Assembly (NCBI GenBank): GCA_027475525.1
Contig: JAMWFC010000126.1
Span: 806,001 to 870,000, forward strand
Reading direction: 5' to 3'
Source of the DNA: Macrolepiota albuminosa
Lineage: Eukaryota > Basidiomycota > Agaricomycetes > Agaricales > Agaricaceae
Length of the DNA stretch: 64,000 nt
Under the pieces are notes generated by a model, which saw only the letters and a program-made list of their open reading frames with translations, was not told where the DNA came from and made no database searches. Position numbers and translations under genes: made by a program. Shown here one piece after another: positions 56,132 to 64,000 of this stretch. Position 1 is the first letter of the stretch, and each line of letters starts with the position of its first letter.

Positions 56132-56831
56132 AAGACTTCCTCGTTGCAAACACCGATTCTGTGTTTGCCTAGTTTAGTCTCAATATAATCCCCCCCCTTC
56201 CCTCTTTACTTCGTAGTACCCCAATATATTCCTTAAGTCCGAAACGTGCGATGTTTAAGTTTTTGATTGATAACCACACGTTTCGTTCTTTTCTTCGGAA
56301 TTTTATTTTATTCCCCCCCCCTGGGGCTCGAACTCTCGACACACCGTCTCCCCATGCTTTTTCCTCAGTTTCAAACTTGAACGCTCACTATTTTTAGTCA
56401 ACGTTTTTAGTTCTTTGCTGGGTTCGAACTCGCACGTTGGCCTGCTATGCCCATGTCTACGTAGACCTTTTATCCCCTGCCTGGTTTCGAACTCGCGCGT
56501 TGACGTATTGTGTCAACGCTCGACTCTTTCTTAGACCACGGGTTAGGTTCGTACTAGAACGTCGGCGCCTTAAATCCTTATTAAACCATAACCTTTTAGT
56601 TTTTAACTCGCACATTAGCACTTTTGTGCTCATGTCCCATTGTAAACTTAATTAGTTATGGTCTTAAATCAAGGATCTTTTCTGTATTTGAGTGGTAGCC
56701 AGTCTTAGACTAGTACTTTTCTTGAGTGCCTCTTCCTACTGACCACCTTTTTCTCCTTATACTGTTAAATCCTGCCTGGGCCTGAACTATTGTTATTTCT
56801 TTTTAGAAATATAGTTCATCTTTTCTGGATT
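56132..56831. repeat. Region between antisense gene and pol, with imperfect GTTCGAACTC repeats
   Basis: No gene. A motif close to GGTTCGAACTCGCACGTTG recurs about every 50-65 bp (near 56327, 56370, 56421, 56482, 56547 and 56600), becoming weaker to the right. It resembles a tRNA B box but no tRNA fold is seen. The last 230 bp are AT-rich and CpG-poor like pol. Confidence 0.55.
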
Positions 56832-59800
56832 TTAATCAGTTGGAGACAGACCCAACTCCTGGTCAGTGGGCTCATGGAGCCTTACTGTGCCAAAGGAGAT
56901 GTCCTTGGTGATTAGCTCTGTAGGTTTTCGTAGTTCTTCCCTTAGCTCTTTTAGCTTAGCAGGTGTAATATCCACCCACTTCTCTATGCCTTGAGGCAAG
57001 ATCAGCTTTTTACGAGCCTTGTAAGGTACAACTCGAAAAGCAGCTACCCGTGCTTGCCAAACTGACCCATCTAGTTCTGCTACAATGTAGTTACCACCCT
57101 GAGTCTTGGCAATTACTACCATAGGCCCATGGAATCGTGGCAACATCTTAGCACTGAATGAACTTTCTGTAGTCATGTTTTTGACTAGTACCAAGTCTAA
57201 TGGTTTAAAATTGAAGTCTTTGATTGAGCTTTTATGCTCTTCTGCAAACTTCAATGCCCACTGGAGCTTAGCCTTCCCAACTCTCTCTCTCATTTCCTCC
57301 ACATGTTGATGGTGTTTGGCTAGAGCTCTAGCACGATATCCAATCAACTCCCCTGTAGTCAGAGGTCCCTCTGGTAGTTCTACCAACCAGGTGGCCTCTG
57401 CTAGATCCAAGGGTAGAGTAGGATGTGCACCAGTGACCATGAAGTATGGTGAGCATCCAAACCTCTGCCTAATGGTTATCCTGTCACTCCACATTACATG
57501 GTAGAAGAACCAGAACCATTTAGTGCGATCCTCACAGGCCTTGAACAAAGCTTGCCTGACATCCCAATGAGGTCTTTCAATTCTACCATTAGCTGGTGAG
57601 TTGTAAGGGGAGATAGTAATACCTCTAATCCCATACTTCTTTTCCAACCAGGCAGTGACCTGCTTGAACTGTCCAGCATTATCTGTGATGATTTCTGCAA
57701 TGCAGCCCCAGCGGCAAATCACATCTTCAAACAACCATTGACCAATGGTCTTATGGTTCTCCTTCCTCAGGGGTCTACCTTCCATCCAAGAAGACAAGGC
57801 ACACCTGCCATGTACTATGTACTTACAGCCATTGGAGGCTGGTGTCATGTGCATGGTATCAATGTGAATTGTTTGGAAGATGGAAGGAGTATAAGTTACA
57901 GTTGGTTCTCTGTTGACTACTGTCTTTTGTCTGATTTGACAATTGTGACAAGTCCCAACATACCACTGCACATCCCCTTCAATGCCAGGCCACCAGAAGC
58001 GCTCCTGTATAAGCATTTTGGTGGCATAGGCTCCCCTATGTCCTAAGGCATCATGGGCTGATTTAAGCATGAACATTCGTCTATCAATTTGGACTACTAG
58101 TTTATGTTTCTCCTCATGACAGCGCTTATACAATCTCCCTTTCTTGTCAAAGAAGAATTGCCTAGCAAACTTCTTAAACTTCTCTAGATCCCAGCCTTGT
58201 AGATTCTTGGGTTCTGTACCTGGGTCTTGCAACCAACTCTGAACAGTGGGTAGCAGATTATCCCAGTCTTCACCCTCACTACCTTTCCTGTGTTCTAGGT
58301 AGGTTTGTGTGTCCTCTACTCTGACTTCTTGGTCTTCCACTGGTAACAGAGGCATGGTCATAGCTAATACTGCTACTGGGTTCATGCTTGTTCCTGGGGT
58401 TTGACTCAAGATGCCATCCCTAAGCTCCTGCTCTTGGGACCTGGCTCTACAAAGTTCTTGCTCAAAGTCTGATACTTCAGTAGCTACCATGTTTAGATAG
58501 CCACCTCTAGTGTCAATTTGATCTGCAAACTCTTCAAGTTCCAAAGGTTCCCAACCCTCCCAACCAGGTATATTATTGATCTTGTCTGGATACTCATAGT
58601 TCATAGACTTGGGTTCATCCATTAACTCAGGATCAACTGGTGGGTACTCCTCATCTCCTGGTTGTTTAGGCCGTCTTGACAATCCATCCACACTGAATGT
58701 TTTGCCTGGCACATGCCTTAAGGTAAAGTGGTAGAGTAGGACATTCTCAATCCATCTCATGATGGTGGCATTGGGTCCTACTCCAGGATTTCCTAGCATC
58801 CCTTTAAGATACTTGGCATCTGTCTCTATCACTAGTTTTCTACAACCAACTAGCCAATGCTTGTTGGCTAGCAGAGATCTCATGAGACCATACAGCTCTC
58901 TTTTTGGTTGAGAAAATCTAGCTTCTCTCTCATTCAGGGTGATAGATCCTAACTTGGCACAAGTGCGCATTTTAGGATTGTCTGGGTCTTCTTGGAAGAT
59001 TCCAAAACCTACTGCCATCCAGGATGTATCCACTGACAGAACTACTGCACCTCCTGACTCATAGTCAATGGGTTTTAAAGGAGCACTTTCTGCTAGCAAC
59101 TTTTTCATTTGTGCCATTGCAGAGCGCTGTTCTTCTCCCCAAGTAAAAGGTACATTATTCTGAGTAAGTTTATTGATAGGTGCTGCTACCTTAGCATAAT
59201 CCTTGATAAAGGATCTAAAGGTACCACAGGTCCCTAAGAATGACTTTACTTCATGTTTATCCCTGCAGTCACCCCATCCCATCACTATGGCAAATCTCTT
59301 GGTCTCTGGCTTCTGCCCTTCATAAGAGCATCTATGGCCAACAACCACAATCTCATCTGCACATACTACTGACTTCTTTCCAGAGAAAGTCCCTCCTGCA
59401 TATTTGATTCTTTGTAACACTCTATTCACATTGAGTAGGTGTTCCCATACAAATCTCCTAATGCCTGGATTCTCTGGTATGACTTCACAGCTACCATCTG
59501 GCAACTCATATCTATGAGGTGGCCCTCTGACTGGTACATCATCAATGTATGGCCAAGTTACATGTGGTATCTCATCCTTCAAGATGAATGTAATATCATC
59601 ATGGAAGATAGGCACTGAATTTGTCCATCCCATTGGTAAGGTAACCAACCTCAGAGCACCAAATGGTGTCTGGAATGTAGTATAATCTCTAGAGCGCACA
59701 TCTAGTACTCTCTCATCATATCCTACATACAAGTCAAAGATTCCTCCACAAGCCCTGCCTGAGAAGTGACTAGCTAATTCCTCAGTTGCTGGTGGCAACC

Positions 59801-60667
59801 CAGAATGTGCTATGGTCACTTTATTCAAAGGCTCCAAGCTATGGACTATCCTCAAGCTTTCACCATCCTTCTTTAACACTGTAAACCATTGGGAGCGATA
59901 TGAGGAGTTAGAGGGCTCATAGACCCCTGCCTCAATCTTCTGCTTTATCATTTGGCAGATTCTATCCCTAAGGCCTGGGGCAATAGGAATGTTCTTCAAC
60001 ACCCAAGGGGTGTGAGGTATTACTGGCATGATTACTGGAGGGAAGAATTCCTCCTTCAGCCTTCCTCTTTGAGCATCATCCCATGCAAAAGCCTGGTTTT
60101 GCAGCATCATAAGGTGATGTACTGCTTTCATCTCCTCTGGCCAAAGAAAACCATCACCATGGGCTTGGTCAATGACTTCTTTGCACTCAGCTGTGTATCT
60201 CCCTGTGGGTTTGAACTCTGGTGGATTGGGATCCAACTGAGGCATGTCTGCCAGTGGGTCTCCAGTAATGCACCTTTCAATTCTAAACTCCTCAGGTGAG
60301 GTACCTAGTACAGGCTTAACTTTTCTAGCCACAGGTTTGTATTTCTTAGAAAATACTTGGGCAGTCTCCCCCACACCTGCTTTTGACTCTAAGTTTTCCT
60401 CTTGTACTAGCAGCTCCTCAAGACTGTCAGGTATCTGAGCTAAATGCCCATTCAAATATGCTGACAATGTCTTCTGCTCCTTCTCTTCACACTCCTTGCT
60501 TGCTGTAAAAGCATGCAAGTACACATCTCTCAACTCTTCCTGACTGAATTTACTATGTTCCATAGAATATCCAGTCACCACAATCTCCCCTTCCTGAGTC
60601 TCAGCAAGACTTATTGCAATCTCTCCCTGGTCTGTAACCAGTTCCTCGAGACTCAAAATTTTGCTTC
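56832..60667 (-). CDS. gypsy-3 Pol: reverse transcriptase, RNase H, integrase
   Basis: This frame is open for about 1,275 codons. RT: an N-terminal part with VYEPSNSSYRSQWFTVLKKD, motif A FDLYVGYDERVLD, PMGWTNSVPIFHDD and the catalytic YIDD (about residues 360-370). RNase H: LSVDTSWMAVGFGIF, ETDAKYLKGML and FSVDGLSRR. Integrase: zinc domain HDALGHRGAYAT...CHNCQIRQ, and a catalytic core with IHIDTMH, IITDNAGQFK and NGRIERPHWD, so all three acidic residues are present. No chromodomain is recognised at the C-terminus. There is no ATG at the start. The frame opens after a TGA only a few codons upstream of 60656 and lies in -1 relative to the protease ORF, so translation by frameshifting is expected. 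CpG is almost absent (two counted in 58021-58500) although the ORF is intact. Confidence 0.93.
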
Positions 60668-61705
60668 ACTCTCCCTAGCAGCCCCTGCCTTTGGCATTTT
60701 GCCTCTTTCAATAGTAGGCAGGGCAGTTCGACGACCTGTATTAGGGTCTCGAATGGTGATGATGGCGCTGCCATCCTGCAAGTTTTGAATGTTGCTTTCT
60801 GTCAAGGTGTCAAATGGACGACCCAATAAGACAGTATAAGCAGGACTCTCAAAAATATGCACTTGTAGATAGATAGTGAACCCTTCTGCAAAAGTGAATG
60901 GCACATTACGTGCTAAACCAACAGATTCATTCACTTGCTGATTGGCACTCTCCATCCTCAGCCTAATGTCTGGATCCCAAGTCAATCCTAGATTGAGAGC
61001 CTCTCTTAAAGCCATGCAGACTATTTGAGATCCACTATCTAGAATTGCCTCTGCTCTTCCCTTTTGATTGACAACTGGGTTGAGAGATCTCAGAACCTGC
61101 AACTCCCTGGCTACATATACCACTACTGGCTTTTCTCCTGTTGGGATATTTTCCAAGTAAGTGGCAACACAATCCTGGTGCACTACTGCACCAGTAGGCA
61201 AGCCAGATTGTGTTCCATCTGCAATGAAGTAGGTGGCCATAGGTAGATCATTAACATCTACCTTGTTAGGCTCTTTCTCCACTGCTGTCAGGTGTTGAGT
61301 AGCTGTCCTAGGAATATTGGGTTCCTTAGGCCTGGGAGGCTTTGGTACCAACTTTTGTACCATGACCTCCCTCAAACCAGGTGCCACATCCAGAAGTTCT
61401 CTGGTGGTTAGTGGCACTGGTACCTCCCACAGCTTCTCAACCATCTTCTCCAGCTCCTTCCTAGTTCCCTGAATGGAACTCCTACCAGTGTCCTGCACTG
61501 GTACCTCCTGCCTCTCATTCAAAGCTGGCACCTTTTCAAAAGGTAAGTCCAACTTGGGTGCCACTTTGGGTGGAATCCTCAAAGTTAGCTTTTCTTTCCA
61601 GGAATTTTGTGGCTGCCTCTCTGGAAATGTGGGTATCCCTGGTGGAGCTTCCCTCACTTCCTTCCTTGAGCTCCTCAAAAATCCTTGGACCCTCCTTGTT
61701 GTCCT
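60653..61705 (-). CDS. gypsy-3 protease ORF
   Basis: About 341 codons are read after gag in the -1 frame. The N-terminal half is Pro/Lys/Glu-rich (ELLDVAPGLREVMVQKLVPK). The aspartic protease part starts EAILDSGSQIVCMALREALN, with the flap-like region and VLLGRPFDTLTE, the usual retropepsin pair of DSG and hydrophobic-hydrophobic-GR/D motifs. It ends ESEAKF with TGA at 60655-60653. It has no ATG near its start; the frame is open from a TGA about nine codons upstream of the gag stop, so it should be made as a Gag-Pro fusion. Confidence 0.88.
   Translation of the reverse strand, partial: RTTRRVQGFLRSSRKEVREAPPGIPTFPERQPQNSWKEKLTLRIPPKVAPKLDLPFEKVPALNERQEVPVQDTGRSSIQGTRKELEKMVEKLWEVPVPLTTRELLDVAPGLREVMVQKLVPKPPRPKEPNIPRTATQHLTAVEKEPNKVDVNDLPMATYFIADGTQSGLPTGAVVHQDCVATYLENIPTGEKPVVVYVARELQVLRSLNPVVNQKGRAEAILDSGSQIVCMALREALNLGLTWDPDIRLRMESANQQVNESVGLARNVPFTFAEGFTIYLQVHIFESPAYTVLLGRPFDTLTESNIQNLQDGSAIITIRDPNTGRRTALPTIERGKMPKAGAARESEAKF
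60655..60662 (-). promoter_or_regulatory. Candidate pro-pol -1 frameshift site
   Basis: The protease frame ends GCA AAA TTT TGA and pol continues in the -1 frame through the same bases (AAA ATT TTG). An upstream TGA in the pol frame limits the shift to about 12 bases, which contain AAAATTTT. This is not a perfect XXXYYYZ heptamer. Confidence 0.55.
61675..61681 (-). promoter_or_regulatory. Candidate gag-pro -1 frameshift site
   Basis: Gag ends GAT TTT TGA; five T's (61681-61677) let the Phe tRNA re-pair perfectly one base back just before the stop. The protease frame is open in -1 across this point. Confidence 0.55.
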
Positions 61706-63246
61706 TCACCAGGACTAGGAGCATGCCTGGTGTTGACTAAGACTGACATGACTTCTGTCAGTCTTTGAAAGCCTTTTTCCAGTTCCCCTAGCCTGTCTGC
61801 CTCTCCATGCTGGATGCGCTCCAACATGTCATCCCTAGTATCTCTTACAGCATTGGTGTAAGTAGAGTAGGTTGGGATGTCTTGAGCTTCCTCAGCCCAG
61901 CCAAAGTACAACCCCACTTGAGAGTCATGTAACTTCATTACTCTATCATGTGGTGATATGCTTGATGGCTCTCTGGGTAGAGGGGCTCTGTTGGGCATCC
62001 TGGTCCTTCCATCCACTAGTATCACCCATCCCTTTTGAACATCTGATTTCACCTGCTCACACTCAGCTATACGATGACCAGTTCCCCAACAGTAGAAGCA
62101 GTATGTGCTTCCACCAGGGGTTGGCATCATGGCCTGAGCAGGCCTCTCTGTTTGCCCTCCATGGTGGCTTTTGGTAGTTAGGAAGGCATTCCTTATGTCC
62201 AGTTGGCTATTTTGCAGAGCCTGCATAGCACTTTGGATGCTGCCAACCTGCTTCCCAATAGCAACCATGGAGTCTTGCAGATGAGCCATCCTTTCTTCTG
62301 CCTCCTCATTTTTCACTACTACTCCACCCACCTCCCTGTTGGTGGTTTCTCCCCTAGTCTTCCTGACAGTTGTCCCATCTACTAGGGCTGTCACTACTGC
62401 AATCACTTCAGACAAGTCATATTTGTTGTCCTTGTGACGATTACGAGCAGGATCCCTGTAATGGCCATGTTTGTGGATGAGTCTCTCCTCCACTAACTCT
62501 GCCAGGGTGGGTGTAAAACACCCCATAAACTTATCCACCAATACCCCATTCCCTACAACACTGTCCAGCTTTTTGGCTTCAGCCCTGAATTTTCTGATTA
62601 AGGAGTGCAGCTCAGGGGCATCCCCTCTGCTTAGCCTGGCATGCTCCCTACAGATCCTATCCAGGTTTGCCATGCTTCCTGCCTCATCCATAGCTTCAGG
62701 GTATGATTCCTTAACCTCCTTTATAAAGGTGGCCCAAGGATATCTATCCTCAAAACTATCGAAACCTCTCCATTCCTGCTCAGTTTCTGCATCCACATAT
62801 TCTAATAACCTCTTCTTCTTTTCTCCATCCTCCACAATGCCTGCATGATTGAATAGAGACTGCATTCTCTGCAGAAACCTGTGAACCTCAGCAGGCTCAC
62901 TGCTTCTGAACTTAGGTGCATCTCTACTTTCAGGCAATGGCATTTTATAGCGCATGGGTTGCTCCATAATGCTGGTCAACTTAGTTGGCTCAGACAATGA
63001 AGACTTAGGTGTTTGTGGTGTAGGCGTGTACTTCTCAGTCCGAAGTTTTCGTTTACGAAGTACAGCGTCTGGATCCGGGAGACTAGCAACTGTGCCCTTG
63101 GAGGATGCACGAGTTTCTCTTCTCCTGGGAGAAATAATGGTTTTTGCCCTTGGTGTAGTAACCTTAGGCGTGCCGGGCCAAGAACCTGGCGGTGCGAAAC
63201 TAATGTTTCTTTTTGGGTTTTTGGACTCCAAATGGAAGTCCGACAA
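61675..63246 (-). CDS. gypsy-3 Gag
   Basis: An open frame of about 523 codons. The N-terminal part is basic and Pro/Thr-rich (PRAKTIISPRRRETRASS, RKRKLRTEKYTPTPQTPK). The capsid-like part is helical (AEVHRFLQRMQSLFNHAG, LDRICREHARLSRGDAP). The zinc knuckle CFYCWGTGHRIAEC (about residue 400) is intact. A coiled tail follows (RLGELEKGFQRLTEVMSVL). The frame has no ATG until about residue 94 (MEQPMRYKM, codon at 62967-62965). Upstream it stays open through the primer site into the LTR, so either translation starts at 62967 or a spliced leader supplies the start. The stop is TGA at 61677-61675. Confidence 0.88.
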   Translation of the reverse strand: MSDFHLESKNPKRNISFAPPGSWPGTPKVTTPRAKTIISPRRRETRASSKGTVASLPDPDAVLRKRKLRTEKYTPTPQTPKSSLSEPTKLTSIMEQPMRYKMPLPESRDAPKFRSSEPAEVHRFLQRMQSLFNHAGIVEDGEKKKRLLEYVDAETEQEWRGFDSFEDRYPWATFIKEVKESYPEAMDEAGSMANLDRICREHARLSRGDAPELHSLIRKFRAEAKKLDSVVGNGVLVDKFMGCFTPTLAELVEERLIHKHGHYRDPARNRHKDNKYDLSEVIAVVTALVDGTTVRKTRGETTNREVGGVVVKNEEAEERMAHLQDSMVAIGKQVGSIQSAMQALQNSQLDIRNAFLTTKSHHGGQTERPAQAMMPTPGGSTYCFYCWGTGHRIAECEQVKSDVQKGWVILVDGRTRMPNRAPLPREPSSISPHDRVMKLHDSQVGLYFGWAEEAQDIPTYSTYTNAVRDTRDDMLERIQHGEADRLGELEKGFQRLTEVMSVLVNTRHAPSPGEGQQGGSKDF

Positions 63247-63271
63247 AGTGTTTGTTTGTGCAACAAAAGCC

Positions 63272-63289
63272 CCCTCGCGGTGGGCTCCA
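63272..63289 (-). promoter_or_regulatory. Primer binding site of gypsy-3
   Basis: On the minus strand, two bases after the LTR comes TGGAGCCCACCGCGAGGG. It starts TGG as expected for pairing with a tRNA 3' CCA end. Which tRNA cannot be told here. Confidence 0.65.
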
Positions 63290-63291
63290 GA

Positions 63292-64000
63292 TGATGCGAA
63301 ATGTAAGTTTACTTATATTGTAAAGTAGCCTTAACGGAATAAGACTAGACTTTTAAATAAGTCAACTTAACTTCACTAAGATCGTGGGGCTTAGTTACGC
63401 GCACGCACACTCCGTAAAGTAGTGTTGTTATAATTTTTATTGATTTTAAAATTGTAATGCAAATCAAAATTCACACTAAAATTTGGGAATCAAATAGTAT
63501 TAATTACTAATAAAACCCGAAGTCAACTATTATGCGGCTGGCCTAAGATGTCCGCTCCCTGGGGACTCCGAGCCGTGGCAAGTGCGTTGCTTGCCCGACT
63601 CCCCCAAATTCCCCTCCTCTTTATACTGCCTCCTTCGACGCACGGACCGTCGAATCCCTCGTGTATTTTTATGTTGTGCGCACGACTGGCGCTCGGCGTA
63701 GCGTTGTACCGGGTCTGGACCTCGGTTGCTGTTTGTGCCGGCGCTTGGCGTCGTGGCTAAAGGTTCGTCCATCTTTTTCTTCGGCTCTTCCTACCCTTCT
63801 AACTCTTTGGTTATCCTTCTTCCTTCTTTTGCCAGAGCGGCCTGTCGTGGTTGCGTGGTCGTGGTACAACGTGTCGAGGTGCTGAGGACGAGGCTCATCG
63901 TTGTTTCCAATGGTACGTCGTCACTCGGGGATAGTTCTTTTTGATGGTTGATGCCGGATCTGACTGCCGAGCACCGCCACTGTCGGCTATCCCCTTTGAT
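63292..64000 (-). repeat. 5' LTR of gypsy-3, cut by the window end
   Basis: 709 bp matching 53716-54424 with no visible difference. By comparison about 210 bp more should lie to the right, followed by the target-site duplication. Confidence 0.92.

Larger units (their letters stand above)
53716..64000 (-). mobile_element. gypsy-3: recent Ty3/gypsy element with an antisense gene, cut by the window end
   Basis: A minus-strand element with 3' LTR 53716-54634 and 5' LTR from 63292 to beyond the window. The 709 bp of LTR that can be compared show no difference and no gap by eye (constant offset 9576). It has a tRNA-type primer site (63272-63289), gag, protease and pol ORFs all open, and a polypurine tract (54635-54646). 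A spliced plus-strand gene lies between pol and the 3' LTR. It inserted into an FAD oxidoreductase gene; the left target-site bases are GTCAT (53711-53715). Confidence 0.93.

Noticed and set aside
53716..56745. A 3-kb LTR for gypsy-3 ending at a second purine tract near 56746
   Set aside because: The inverted LTR termini and stronger purine tract at 54634/54635 fit better and leave the antisense gene in the internal region. The missing right LTR end outside the window would settle it.
1..64000. CRISPR arrays, rRNA and tRNA genes
   Set aside because: No regular short repeat-spacer array, no rRNA-like sequence and no complete tRNA fold was seen; B-box-like repeats at 56.3-56.6 kb and the copia primer sites are only partial matches.

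Overview
The window looks like a transposon-rich stretch of a basidiomycete (mushroom-type, Agaricomycete-like) nuclear genome. The evidence is short GT-AG introns (41-94 bp, mostly 44-76), a fungal two-finger C2H2 regulator, a fungal NRPS-like reductase fragment, Ty1/copia and chromodomain Ty3/gypsy elements, and CpG-specific decay of old repeats. All calls come from reading the sequence by eye; no database search was run.

Layout. 1-5504: a young Ty1/copia element on the minus strand, cut by the window start. 5505-10277: no supported gene, but a solo LTR with GATAT target duplications inside a tandem duplication. 10278-12070: a zinc-finger transcription factor with one intron, the best host gene here. 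12071-17640: a terminal-inverted-repeat element and one small spliced gene. 17640-38875: a minisatellite followed by a nest of decayed minus-strand elements. An old copia (copia-2) was entered by a gypsy element (gypsy-2), which was entered by a 12.2-kb chromodomain gypsy (gypsy-1, target duplication AGCGT), which itself took a 955-bp solo LTR and a 206-bp foldback MITE. 39097-43624: several small or degenerate genes of unknown function. 43.6-53.7 kb: remnants of host genes (Mad1-like, Lon, NRPS-like reductase, prefoldin 5, aspartic protease, FAD oxidoreductase) plus a 355-bp CpG-poor satellite. 53716-64000: gypsy-3, a recent element whose LTR copies show no difference over the 709 bp visible. 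It sits inside the FAD oxidoreductase gene and runs off the window.

Most interesting is gypsy-3. Its minus-strand gag, protease and pol ORFs are each open and joined by two successive -1 frame changes. Between pol and the 3' LTR, on the opposite strand, lies a six-exon, five-intron gene (328 aa) in which every intron is GT-AG and every exon phase fits. Introns on that strand would not be removed from the element's own genomic RNA, so such a gene can survive retrotransposition with introns intact. The older gypsy-1 also carries extra ORFs between its chromodomain and 3' LTR, one of them on the opposite strand beside a TATA box. This suggests a recurring 'retroelement plus antisense passenger gene' design.

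A caution for users: four exact tandem duplications, all with a 77-bp period, occur in unrelated places. Collapsing two of them restores reading frames. They look like uncollapsed contig overlaps from an assembler using k=77 rather than biology.
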